60,000 nucleotides of DNA from Glandiceps talaboti (Eukaryota > Hemichordata > Enteropneusta > Spengelidae): positions 23,764,175 through 23,824,174 of the forward strand of contig NC_135560.1 in assembly GCF_964340395.1 (NCBI RefSeq), read 5' to 3'. A program made the position numbers and the translations under genes. Of this stretch, positions 27,501 to 34,599 are shown in pieces. The first letter of the stretch is position 1, and the number at the start of each line of letters is the position of its first letter. Below the pieces are notes generated by a model, which did no database searches, was not told where the DNA came from, and saw nothing but the letters and a program-made list of their open reading frames with translations.

Positions 27501-28168
27501 TGCTATGTAGTTAATAATGGATTTACCCTCAACAAACATTGACCCTTGACTACTGTTAATCAACAAAACTGATATAGTGAGTTCATCATTGTGTTCATGA
27601 ATATGTAAAGATTTTGTTCTACAAAAAATGAACTTATTTTGAATACCCGGGGAAAAATTGTTAGCAATGGCAATAACTCAACTTGAAAAGAGCAATAACA
27701 CATCTTCAAAACAATATGTTACGGTGATTGGCAATGACTCAGTGTTAGGTAGCTGGCAGCTTGTGAACCAAAATACGTCTACCTGTGTTCAATAAAAAAC
27801 AACGATAGGAGTAGTTGCATGACAACATGATTATTTCCGTTCGCAAAATCACCATGACAAATAAATGACCAAGTTGACATGTAAAGCAGTACTACGTACC
27901 TGTTTGATAGGTCGTTCATTTACTGTTGTTGCTGACGCTTGTAAGCTTAGCTGTACCCCAAATGGATTAACCTGAAATGACACAAGTTGAAAGTAATCAA
28001 CTCACTTTTCCTAAAATTTCAGTCATAATTCTAACAAATTAAATCTAACTCTACACCTTAGGTTTGATGGCGTACCACAGAAGCATGTGCACGACAGAAA
28101 AAAATGTCACTTACATCTTTGGTTACTAAGGTTGCGCGGCTCCGAGCGCGATTTTGATGATACATCAT
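282..28168 (-). CDS. LRRC49: LRRC49 orthologue, 5' part, 11 coding exons (partial)
   Basis: Leucine-rich-repeat subunit of the tubulin polyglutamylase complex, which in vertebrates works with TTLL1, TPGS1, TPGS2 and NICN1 to add glutamate chains to axonemal and neuronal microtubules. Exons (minus strand, in order): 28168-28115, 27971-27900, 17943-17820, 16507-16280, 10068-9963, 9032-8829, 6758-6548, 3123-3062, 2505-2358, 1012-929, 457-282. All borders are AG/GT and all phases match, giving about 489 codons without a stop. Residues about 1-195 are a poorly conserved, Ser/Gln/Arg-rich head. Residues about 205-400 are seven to eight SDS22-like 22-residue LRRs plus a cap ending LRQLDMKRIT. Residues 404-445 are a charged helix (EEERRIANVMARKEDE) followed by NNAARQWE. 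These blocks match the vertebrate LRRC49 family closely and in the same order. The C-terminal part, about the last 300 residues in vertebrates, lies beyond base 1. Introns range from 143 bp to about 10 kb. Confidence 0.95.
929..1012 (-). CDS. LRRC49: LRRC49 coding exon 10
   Basis: 84 nt, 28 codons (EEERRIANVMARKEDERKRE then SNKIALMK), phase 0 at both ends. This is the charged helix that follows the LRR cap in LRRC49. Acceptor GGTTATTTAG, donor AAG|GTGAGATT. Confidence 0.95.
1013..2357 (-). other. LRRC49 intron 9 with simple repeats
   Basis: A CA tract (1133-1160), a C9 run followed by an A-rich AAAC/AAAAC tract (1408-1517), a C-rich CCCCT tract (1741-1770), and two copies of a 97-bp imperfect unit beginning ATAACCATCTATCCCTGATG (from 2042 and from 2139). 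The stretch 1045-1125 ends in TTGATTGATTGATACA and may be the tail of an old retroelement. No coding signal seen. Confidence 0.6.
2358..2505 (-). CDS. LRRC49: LRRC49 coding exon 9 (LRR cap)
   Basis: 148 nt, from FDDIQCLSESPSLSELSLDG through NPFSQEQYYKQIVLRYM to HQLRQLDMKRIT. This is the last LRR and the LRR-cap motif, with LRQLDMKRIT invariant in the family. Acceptor TATTTTCAG, donor ACA|GTAAGTTC. Confidence 0.96.
3062..3123 (-). CDS. LRRC49: LRRC49 coding exon 8
   Basis: 62 nt encoding SDVENLPNLQRLFLSFNQIS, one LRR. It aligns with the vertebrate block RDVDNLPCLQHLFLSFN. Acceptor TTTGTTTCCAG, donor CCAG|GTACGTT. Confidence 0.95.
3124..6547 (-). other. LRRC49 intron 7
   Basis: Apart from the CA tract this intron holds four copies of a 26-bp unit (GGTGGCCCTGAAAAACAGCA, then GTTCAT) at about 4944-5045, a G9 run at 4629-4638 and AT-rich sequence. 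No exon or RNA gene recognised. Confidence 0.6.
3359..3545. repeat. Compound (CA)n microsatellite
   Basis: Two CA tracts (about 3359-3432 and 3493-3533) separated by a CA-rich degenerate segment, then a GACAGA-rich tail to about 3610. His/Thr and Cys/Val reading frames across it are by-products of the repeat. Confidence 0.95.
6548..6758 (-). CDS. LRRC49: LRRC49 coding exon 7 (central LRRs)
   Basis: 211 nt encoding three LRRs: RIQRIQNLDTLIKLDV, LDLHGNQISQIENLCHL and LNLAGNVISHVTNLAGM, ending LNLRRNRITTV. Acceptor TTTATTCATAG, donor GTG|GTAAGTA. The first Arg codon is split with exon 6. Confidence 0.97.
6878..7020. repeat. 21-bp tandem repeat, six copies plus partial
   Basis: Unit AGTTTATCCATATTTGGGCA plus T. 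The variants follow a three-unit order (CC..CGT, AC..CAT, CC..CAT), so the true period appears to be 63 bp. Because 21 and 63 are multiples of three, several frames stay open across it; these are not genes. Confidence 0.9.
7021..8828 (-). other. LRRC49 intron 6, no further gene
   Basis: AT-rich. It contains an AAAT-rich stretch (7673-7708), an ATT microsatellite (8461-8485) and a two-copy direct repeat of about 77 bp around TTGCCTTCATTCATTTCATT (8499-8612). No coding signal. Confidence 0.6.
8829..9032 (-). CDS. LRRC49: LRRC49 coding exon 6 (first LRRs)
   Basis: 204 nt, from RRLTVCPILEGEEHLRLLNF through FLDLYDNQIEEISGLSTL to VLMLGKN. It carries two and a half LRRs of the SDS22-like LxxLxLxxNxI type. 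TVCPI, HLRLLNFQHN and DLYDNQIEEISGLSTL are nearly identical to vertebrate LRRC49, which is the strongest evidence for the assignment. Acceptor TTTCCATCAG, donor CG|GTAAGTAA. Confidence 0.97.
9033..9962 (-). other. LRRC49 intron 5, possible old interspersed repeat
   Basis: The stretch 9345-9900 looks like an interspersed repeat: it begins near CCAGAGGGCGCTATATAC and ends with GACGGACAGACGGTGACGG followed by GTTCCGCTCAGCCTTTGCTG. No second copy is present in this window, so this is only a suspicion. No exon seen. Confidence 0.35.
9963..10068 (-). CDS. LRRC49: LRRC49 coding exon 5
   Basis: 106 nt encoding DRVIFAESPSVPGVPIVYRT, then PEERGANPDRLNLD. The end aligns with the vertebrate segment just before the first LRR (family pattern SDRLSLER). 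Acceptor CTATTATCTAG, donor ACAG|GTGAGTC. Confidence 0.88.
10069..12136 (-). other. LRRC49 intron 4, left part, no gene seen
   Basis: Ordinary AT-rich intron with a G12 run at about 10889-10900 and no tandem array. Open frames here are short and lack splice or homology support. Confidence 0.5.
12137..12702. repeat. (TATG)n microsatellite, about 570 bp
   Basis: Roughly 140 tetranucleotides, interrupted only near 12354-12390 by three GTAGTATG slips that divide it into two nearly pure blocks. The long Met-Tyr-Val-Cys and Ile-His-Thr-Tyr frames on both strands are produced by the repeat and are not proteins. It lies in LRRC49 intron 4. Confidence 0.98.
12703..14890 (-). other. LRRC49 intron 4, middle part, nothing recognised
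   Basis: AT-rich sequence without tandem arrays, splice-supported exons or RNA genes. Confidence 0.5.
14902..15073. repeat. 34-bp minisatellite, about 5 copies
   Basis: Unit AAATGCTACAAATGCTACTT followed by AGAATTCTACAATT. The last copies are shortened. Each unit includes an internal duplication of AAATGCTAC. Confidence 0.9.
15471..16181. repeat. 46-bp minisatellite, 15 copies plus partial
   Basis: Unit ACAGCTGAAATTACAAGAGT, then AGTTCAAGCAGTTTTTGTAC, then TCATTT. Exactly 15 periods, with only two common variable sites (AAGAGT/AAGTGT and CAAGCAG/CAAACAG), so it is young or homogenised. It lies in LRRC49 intron 4, about 100 bp beyond the exon 4 donor. Confidence 0.97.
16280..16507 (-). CDS. 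LRRC49: LRRC49 coding exon 4
   Basis: 228 nt encoding a Ser/Gln/His-rich stretch (DPAQRGSSGPSGRRQIHYP to SNTHLPG), open in only one frame that joins both neighbours. Acceptor TTTGAATTAG, donor CCAG|GTAGGGG. A 46-bp tandem array begins only about 100 bp downstream of its donor inside the next intron. Confidence 0.82.
16508..17819 (-). other. LRRC49 intron 3
   Basis: Holds a 30-bp tandem array (next entry) and two diverged copies of GGTAAA-containing sequence (16725-16905). No exon needed: exons 3 and 4 join in frame. Confidence 0.6.
17138..17330. repeat. 30-bp minisatellite, about 6-7 copies
   Basis: Unit GGCTATCGTAGACCGTTATG followed by GCAGACTTTA. Copies differ at 2-5 positions, and later copies are degenerate. 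Confidence 0.9.
17820..17943 (-). CDS. LRRC49: LRRC49 coding exon 3
   Basis: 124 nt (41 codons plus one base), from NPDFRLTRDQSAAFRP to ERYQVSPHY. Acceptor TTTGTACAG, donor ACA|GTAAGTAT. It is hydrophilic and probably disordered. It joins exon 2 in phase 0 and exon 4 in phase 1. Confidence 0.8.
18150..18315. repeat. 47-bp repeat carrying 5' splice-site sequence, about 3.5 copies
   Basis: Unit ACAACTGTCCATAGATAGAA, then TTCTTACCTGCAATCCACAC plus ATAACAT. Read on the minus strand, the gene strand, each of three copies gives TTGCAG|GTAAGA (donor GT at 18273-18274, 18225-18226 and 18178-18179), an almost perfect 5' splice site. The array lies in LRRC49 intron 2, 200-370 bp upstream of exon 3. 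Confidence 0.88.
19064..19142. repeat. (ACAAC)n microsatellite
   Basis: Starts as degenerate ACGAC/ACATG units and becomes pure CACAA pentamers at 19098-19134. Confidence 0.9.
19280..19415 (+). repeat. G-rich GGGT/GGGAT tract, potential G-quadruplex
   Basis: About 135 bp of GGGGTGGGTGGGATGGGTGG-type units on the plus strand, with more than 25 G-runs of three or more separated by one or two bases. For LRRC49 this is the template strand, so the pre-mRNA would be C-rich. Confidence 0.9.
20103..20845. repeat. 32-bp minisatellite, two subfamilies, about 22 copies
   Basis: Block A (20103-20391, nine copies) has the unit CATCACTGCAAGTTAGCTAG plus TGTTAACATGGC. Block B (20391-20808, about thirteen copies) has CAACATTTCAAGTTAGCTAG plus GGTCAATATAGC. 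Period and core (AAGTTAGCTAG) are shared, and the switch from A to B is abrupt. The array decays to 20845. Confidence 0.95.
20846..23180 (-). other. LRRC49 intron 2, middle, no gene seen
   Basis: A short direct repeat AGTGTAAGTAATCATA...ACAGTTTTATGTAAAA occurs twice (22730-22773 and 22780-22813), and there is a T17 run at 22883-22899. The open frames here lack ATG context, splice sites or recognisable domains. Confidence 0.5.
23184..23632. repeat. 45-bp minisatellite ending in inverted copies
   Basis: Eight to nine direct copies of CTTGGTGTTACTATCTCAAG, then AAGCTCTCTACACCCAGACA plus CTTGT (23184-23545). Two partial copies in reverse orientation follow (23560-23579 and 23603-23630). The arm 23608-23630 is a perfect 23-bp reverse complement of 23339-23361. 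Because 45 is a multiple of three, all frames stay open; these are not genes. Confidence 0.92.
24424..24630. repeat. 69-bp tandem repeat, three copies
   Basis: Copies begin CCTAGATATGCACTTGTGGT at 24424, 24493 and 24562 and are about 97% identical. The minus-strand open frame over it is a repeat artefact. Confidence 0.92.
24999..25292. repeat. 58-bp tandem repeat, five copies
   Basis: Unit TAAGGTTGACAACCTGACTT, then GCATTGTCTATGATGAGAGG plus GGCTATTATTCACATAGG. The first copy is the most diverged. It is in LRRC49 intron 2. The sequence after it (25293-26926) shows no feature beyond a G14 run at 25441-25455 and small palindromes near 26321. Confidence 0.92.
26927..27277 (+). mobile_element. 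tRNA-derived SINE, near full length
   Basis: The head is tRNA-like with a perfect B box GGTTCGAGCCC (26977-26987) and an A-box-like TGGTTAGCGTGACC (26941-26954). A body follows (TTGAACCACGACTGTGCC, then CAACCCAGCTGTATAATTGG). The tail carries two GCGCT boxes (GTAAAGCGCTTTGAGCAC and GGGAAAGCGCTATATATAAG). Such GCGCT-box tails are known from SINEs mobilised by L2-clade LINEs, although that link is from family knowledge only. It lies in LRRC49 intron 2, antisense to the gene. A second copy lies at 54513-54768. No clear target-site duplication seen. Confidence 0.88.
27900..27971 (-). CDS. LRRC49: LRRC49 coding exon 2
   Basis: Twenty-four codons (VNPFGVQLSLQASATTVNER, then PIKQ), phase 0 at both ends. 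The acceptor is TGTCATTTCAG and the donor is CAG|GTACGTAG. The intron before it is short (143 bp). The intron after it is about 10 kb and holds most of the minisatellites of the window. Confidence 0.75.
28115..28168 (-). CDS. LRRC49: LRRC49 coding exon 1 (start codon)
   Basis: Eighteen codons starting MMYHQNRARSRATLVTKD, with donor GAT|GTAAGTG. An in-frame TAG sits directly before the first ATG, so translation starts at 28168 or at the next codon, 28165. The exon ends in phase 0, which fits exon 2. The assignment rests on frame continuity and position next to a promoter-like region, because this N-terminal head is not conserved enough to recognise by itself. Confidence 0.75.
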
Positions 28169-28430
28169 CTACAGACAACACAATTCTTGAGTAAGTACTC
28201 TACATAAATATTATATTTCTTGACTGATTCATGGACGTTTTCAAAGCTGAAAATAGCCACCGGAACGGTAAAACATCACAGGTGATTGGCAGTTACGGTC
28301 GTAATAATATTTCAGTTTACGCCGCCATCTTGGAAGTTTCGCTGGAGATGACGCATGCGTACTGTCCGGTATTTCTGCCGAACGGACGAAGATTTATAAT
28401 CACATTCATATTCGAAGCTGCAATTTGACT
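28169..28430 (-). promoter_or_regulatory. Putative LRRC49 promoter / 5' UTR
   Basis: A CpG-richer stretch in an AT-rich neighbourhood, just upstream of the first ATG. It holds GCCGCCATCTTG (28321-28332), the YY1 consensus in the minus orientation. It also holds the palindrome ACGCATGCGT (28351-28360), close to the NRF1 site, and GTGATTGGC (28282-28290), an inverted CCAAT box. There is no TATA box at a fixed spacing, as is usual for housekeeping and ciliary genes. The transcription start is not visible. Confidence 0.5.
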
Positions 28431-29324
28431 GACAAGACGTTGGAACGACGGTGTACAACCAAAATGTTTGAACCCTGGATTTTGTATATAGAGAGTTAGA
28501 ACTGTGAGAAAGCAGGAAATAAGTCACTGGCAAAGTTTCCACAAGATATCATTATTGAACTTTAGAATTAAACTAAATACTAGTACTCTTTATAATGAAA
28601 TGCTGTTTGTACAATGAATTCCAACTTTCATGCTGTGATTGGACATCTTCTTTGAACATACTGTTTTCTGTGTTTTGTACTATATATATCACAAGCATGG
28701 TTGGTGTGGAGCTGTTCATTGTTACAAATAAAACACTCTTTTACACAATGGCTATCTAAACTTTTACTAATTTTTCTACTATTTTTTACTCTTTAGATGA
28801 ATGTCACAAGTGAAGAACAAACAGAAAGATGAACTAACCCAAAGTCTCCTGCTATATTATGTGTTCCTTTTCTATATTGCAACACACCAAGATGTTCTGA
28901 TATAATGCCATTATACTTTATTATTAATTAGTTATTACAAATTCATGAAAAACAAAGCTACAATTACTGCAGCTACCCAATCAAGTGAGGAATGCCTTGG
29001 GATATTTGAGGTGAGATTAATGCGCTATTGTCAGTACCTAATAAATACCAGCAACCCATTTCCTCACAAAGATTCCAAACTGAAAGTGTTAATAATATAT
29101 GACAGTTTCTTCTATTCGTAAATGATGTCTATGGTTGTGGTCTCATGATCACGTGCATGAAATCTGTAGATGGTGTATGAAGGGACGGTAAGCGGACTGA
29201 TTTGGCAAGCGCCACCAACGGTCACTTCTGACTTTGGTCTCGAGCCTGTCTTATTGTCTTCTATATTGTCCTGCACAGCGCTAGCGTTCGAACTTTGTAC
29301 TAAAGCAGTTTATTTTTGACCATA
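28431..29324. other. Intergenic, nothing recognised
   Basis: Upstream flank of LRRC49. There is one ACAAATAAAACAC (28726-28738) that could be a chance polyadenylation signal on the plus strand. No divergent gene partner is visible here. Confidence 0.45.
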
Positions 29325-30410
29325 TTTATTTATTTATTGATTACACGTAACAAAACTCTGGGGATTTGTTAAAGGTACAAATAAAATAAAATTGGAAAAA
29401 AAAAATCATAATAATAACACTTATAGGCTTTTCAAAAGTAACATTACATATCATAATAAAGACTACAAAACAAAACAAACAACAACAAAAACTATTCAAC
29501 GAGTTGAAACATAATATTAATGAAAAAATACTAATGAAGGGTAATTAGACATTTCATATTATATATTATAAGTATTTTGTAGGTGGTGCTCCCTTTTTAT
29601 AAAAATTACTCAGTTTGATATATTTTCCAAGTGCGATAATTAGATTTTTGTTGCTCATTATTTCTTTAAATTTTTGTTCTTCTGTCAAGTTTCTGTAATT
29701 ATTAATATGTTTAGCAGCTTCACTAAAGAGGTCATGCCTGAGTAAATTATACAGGGGACACTGTAATATAAAGTGTTTTTCATCCTCTACAAGGGTTGAG
29801 TTGCATATTTTACATAATCTGCTTTTAGCTGGTATTTTGTGATGACGACCCTTTTCAATTTCAAGTTTGTGGTCACTTAGTCTGAAGTTACAGATTATTG
29901 ATCGCAATTCTGGGTTATTTAATTTTTCTAGATAAGGTTCAAGCTTAAAATCTAATTTAATGAGTTTGTATGTTCTGAGTTTGCAGTTATTATTTCCATT
30001 TTCCTCTCTGTTATTTAAGCTGTTTTTCCACTGTGAGATGAAGCTTGCTTGTTGCTGATGTTCAATGTTGATCATTTGCTGTGTTTTTATTTTTTTTACT
30101 GATTTCATTGACTTGTAATTGATTTATGTCACTATTAGGTAGGTACAAAGTTGTGGATTTGTACCAGTTTGTCTTTTTTTCTTTGTTGAAACTGAAAGCT
30201 TCTCGTAATATGTTGTTTTTTGTATTCATTACATGGACGAGATATTTTATCGCTTGTTTTTTCACAAATATATCTAATGGAAATCTTCCGAGTTCCCCAT
30301 AAATCCCCATTTTAGTGGTTTTCTTTGATGGATGCATAGATGTATAATGTAAATTTGCCATTTCAATCTGAATATTTCTATATAAGATTTTAAAGATTAC
30401 ATTCATGATA
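29325..30410 (-). mobile_element. 5'-truncated non-LTR retrotransposon (LINE), C-terminal ORF2 region
   Basis: On the minus strand an open frame from about 30360 contains IYGELGRFPLDI, a motif of the region after the reverse transcriptase in L2/CR1/RTE-like LINEs. Further on come KLRTYKLIKLDFKLEPYLEK and a Cys-rich end CKICN...EKHFILQC (C-x2-C-x9-H-x4-C), also typical of LINE C termini. The frame ends at 29566 and the copy ends in an AATAAATAAATAAAT-type tail (about 29328-29342). The only lesion in 800 bp is a one-base shift at an A8 run (30090-30097), which splits the frame in two. The 5' end is missing, as is usual for LINE copies. Confidence 0.85.
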
Positions 30411-31241
30411 AAATCTTCGGAAATAAAAGCTTGAAAGAAAACGTCATACTATATTTATATAAGATATTTTCATTAACTCTGTGTTCTGGAGAATCATGTC
30501 ATGGTTTAACATCACCTACATTACGTGCTTTTTAGACAAACATTAAGTTGCATTTCTCCACCATTTGCACTTGCATTTATAAGTGTGATTGACTCACAAT
30601 AGAAAGGGGTTCGGAAAACAGCAGTAATAGAAATGACAATACAAGCAAGTAGTAGAATAACACTGGGAACTCTGTTCTTTATATGCACTCCAACTTGAAA
30701 CTGAAACTTACATCACACAAAGGAAATTTTATTTGATCGTCTGCTTTATAGGCTGGCTACGTGTTGATTGGTTGATTATGTATGACGTATGACCATATAA
30801 TGAGTTCAACAGAAACGGCAACAATGTTAACAACAACAACGTATTAACACAAAATATGAATCAATAAATGTAATTCACGACAATAAGTGTCCATTACTTT
30901 TTTTGTGTTCGACGGTACCGTGATCGAATAACGTTCAACGACTTGGGAGCTCCAACCTCGTACACAGGTACGCGTAGCTTCTATAACTAATGATTACCAC
31001 CTACATATATCCTCTTATAACGAGTTTACTATTAGTTATTATATACCCCAACATGTGTAATGGTCGAAGAATAAATACTCATGCCGTAGACGTTTTCACT
31101 GAGGTCATAGGCTCTTAAGGTCATGAATATTCATTCATTAACTCTCCAGAACCCACACAGTTAAGTTTATGAAAATGCATTATAAGCGTTCCCCTTACAG
31201 TTTGTAACATTAACACGTACTTATACTGACATATGATTTAA

Positions 31242-31242
<1 letters not shown>
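30411..31242. other. Intergenic, nothing recognised
   Basis: AT-rich. No exon, RNA gene or repeat array recognised. Confidence 0.4.
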
Positions 31243-31295
<53 letters not shown>

Positions 31296-31313
31296 GTGTG
31301 TGTGTGTGTGTGT
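31243..31313. repeat. (GT)n microsatellite
   Basis: About 35 GT units with a single CG interruption. Confidence 0.97.
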
Positions 31314-31439
31314 TATTTTAAATTTAACTTATACTGCACAGAACGTCTCATTGAAATAGTAATAAACAGATACTGTATAATATATTGAATTCATAGAATA
31401 CTGAAATATTTGTGTGGTCTGTTTGTCGTTGTGCTTTTC

Positions 31440-31665
31440 ATAGCCATTTATTTGACTTCTCGGTACCTGCAATACCATTTCACCTCATGTTAGAGGATAA
31501 AAATAGAACAAGAAGGTTAACGTTGACTTATATGCTCAGTACCTGCAATATAATCTTACCTCATGCTAGAGGGTCAAAATAGAACCGTAGAAGAAGGTTG
31601 ACTTATTCTCAACCTGTAATATTAATTTACCTCTTGACTAGAGGGTCAACATCGCACAACAAGGT
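31440..31665. repeat. Imperfect tandem repeat of about 85 bp, three copies
   Basis: Each copy contains a GTACCTGCAATA-like start, ACCTCATGCTAGAGGGTCAA and AGAAGGTTGAC. The copies are strongly diverged. Confidence 0.7.
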
Positions 31666-33060
31666 TGACATTCTCTCGCGCGCCTGTAGTAGTGCATGTG
31701 AAGTGCGTAGAGCGAAAGTAGGTGTCGACCAAGAAATCGAATGTTCAGTTTTTTTTGTTTTATGATGCGCCTAGGCAGTACTATTGTATTTCAGGTACTG
31801 AGAATATTGGTTCTTTCATTTTCACTGTAACTCACACCAATATAGAAAATTGTTTTTCATCGTGGCCTCAGTATAAAGACAGTCAAATGTATCAAGCACT
31901 TTAATTCAAATCGTCAATTGTAGGTTCGCAAGTTTTGTTTGATGATGGATTTTTCAATCATGTACTTTTACTCTGTAAAAGAAAACCGCCAGCAGCAGCA
32001 GCTGCAAAGGTAGTACTAAGATAATAAGCAATTCTAATTAAAATACTGATGTGTTTTTAGTGTCACTGGTTCACTCCAATCAAAAAATCAATTACGTTTA
32101 CGATATACAAATAACTATGTATTTAGTACTTCTGCATATAGAATAATGTGTCGTTAGTTCGTTCACTGTATTTTATGTTCCTGTATATGGGCGAAATGTA
32201 GCGGGGAAAAAAACCTGTAGAAACCCTGTCGTTAGTAATCTCTTGAAGCTGTGACGTCATAGCAACACACTGTGAATGTATTATACAAACCTAATGCCTC
32301 TATTGAAATGGAAAGTTACTCCTACCTAACATTTGGACATGTGTTGGTAATCAAATTCATCCTTCCTAGTGATTGGAAATCTTATCCTTTCACATTTTAT
32401 TCAAATAATCATTCAAGCTTATGACGAAAGCCCCGAATACACACAGGCGTTGCAATACCAATATTGAATGTAAGTTTCTTATCCGTAGATTAACGTATAT
32501 ACTTTTTAATGACACCTTTAAAGGTTTTGTCAGGCTACGAGACACAGGGTATAATCGGAATTTCAATTTAAATGTATTTAAGTGTCTTCGCTTGATCCAA
32601 TTGACCACACTTTTCGCAGTTGCTAATCAAATCACCATAAAACGCTTTCATCATGAAATGATGATTGATGCCTAGCCCACTTGTGGTCACAGATAATCGT
32701 ATTGACTCTACTGCCAGTTAGATGGAGCAGTCTGTTAATATCTACTTATGTGAAATGTCATCGAGTTAATGTATAACAGGTATAGTGTTACAAAGCCGAT
32801 TTGTCATATGTAGGGAGTGATGGTACGTCTAGATAAGATAAAATTAAATTGCATATGTTTGGAGTATATTGCATCAGATTATAATAGCCATATTTGACAT
32901 TGTTGTAAACTAAATACATGTAAATGTATGGCTGGGAATAACACCGGCAATAAATACATGAACAGTAATTTGTCATCGTGACTTATAAAGCGAAATACTT
33001 CAGTATTAAAACATTATTTGTTGTTGTTAGCAAATGGCATTTTGACGGTCCTCAGTCTGA
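31666..33060. other. Intergenic, nothing recognised
   Basis: Short overlapping frames at 32390-32675 occur on both strands and show no domain. Confidence 0.4.
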
Positions 33061-33066
33061 TTTAGG

Positions 33067-33180
<114 letters not shown>

Positions 33181-33876
33181 TTACTGTGTGTTGCCATCAT
33201 CAAGTCCCAACAACAAGTTCAATACATAGAATTTCCTTCAGTTTCTGTCAAGTGAGGGCGTTGTATCCATGAGGTGGTAATTGCTTTGCGTGCAGTGCAC
33301 GCAGCTACATTTAGACACAGTAGTCTCCTCTTTCCTGTCGATTAAGGAGTTAAACATATTGCAGTTCACATCTGGTCGGACAATACTTTCAGGCAGAGAT
33401 GAAGAAAATATTCATGAAAGTGATATATCTGACTGTTTAAGAGCGAGCAGTCATATCAATGGGGAGTGTATTTTAAACATGAAATATTCCCTGCTTGTCT
33501 TCAAGTATAGCAGATATGTTTACTAAAATTTCTCCTTGAATCGAAACACACTGTCAGGGATTTGAATAAGCACAGTCGGAGATTAATTCTGGATCGAGGT
33601 CACCTGTTTAATGTCTGAAACACCTCAACTGAACGAAGATTTGAGATTAACTCGTTTGGATTGTTATTCGTGGTTACATGTTTTGAATTTGTGATTGATG
33701 TATGATGGTACTAGAACCGATATAAAAATGTGAAGAGAGGAACAGAATGCAAAACGACCAACAGATTCAAAAAACATATACTGATTAAAAAGTTCTATGG
33801 CATACATGACACTTCTCATACAAATTCGTGTCAATACAGTCAGTGATAAGCTTTGGGTACTTTAAATATTGAAAGC

Positions 33877-34003
33877 AACCAATCTGAAACTCTAGGCTGG
33901 TTATTCAATGTAGGGATTCAAAACTAACCACCTGAAACTCTAGGCTGGTTATTCTATGTAGGGATTCAAAATTAACCAATCTGAAACTCTAGGCTGGTTA
34001 CTC
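33877..34003. repeat. 48/49-bp tandem repeat, about 2.7 copies
   Basis: Unit AACCAATCTGAAACTCTAGG, then CTGGTTATTCAATGTAGGGA plus TTCAAAACT. Copies are about 92% identical. The flanks 33181-33876 and 34004-34595 show nothing recognisable; an open frame at 34189-34575 is discussed under rejected items. Confidence 0.88.
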
Positions 34004-34599
34004 GGCGTAAGAAACTTTCCGACGGGAACGACAAAGTCATATATTGTTAAAAAGAGTTCTTGGGTTAAGAACACGTAAGTGGAACTTTGAGATTAAATGG
34101 GAAACAAGAGAACTCTTTATTTGGATTATCATCCCAATTATTGAGAAATTTATTGAAATTTGTTTTCGATGTTCTGTGCAATGGGTAGATGGTCAGGATT
34201 GTTTATGACAAGGAGATTCTGTCAGTGATGTGTAAAATAGGCATACAAATGGAAGTGTATATGAACATATTAACACAATTGGCACTAACAACCATGACCA
34301 CTCCCTTAGCAACAGCCAAAAGCCAGTATATTTTTGGCAAATTATCGACAGTTAGGCAAGTGGTAAAACATTTTAAAAATAAATATACAGTAAAGGCCAA
34401 GATCAATGTAAAAGTATTTGAGATCTCTGTAAGACCTTCCACCATTCTTTGTATTGAATATTATTATAAGCAATTGATAATATGTTTATATTACTTAATA
34501 ATGATTAGTTATTTATTGAAAGAGTTGACAAAAATGATATGCATGTTGACATTAGATGGTAATCGTTGTGCGTGACAGGATATTCAGCTAGATAGGGCT

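Noticed and set aside
34189-34575. 128-codon open frame on the plus strand
   Set aside because: No domain, no splice support, AT-rich composition typical of chance, and it runs up to the 38-bp array.
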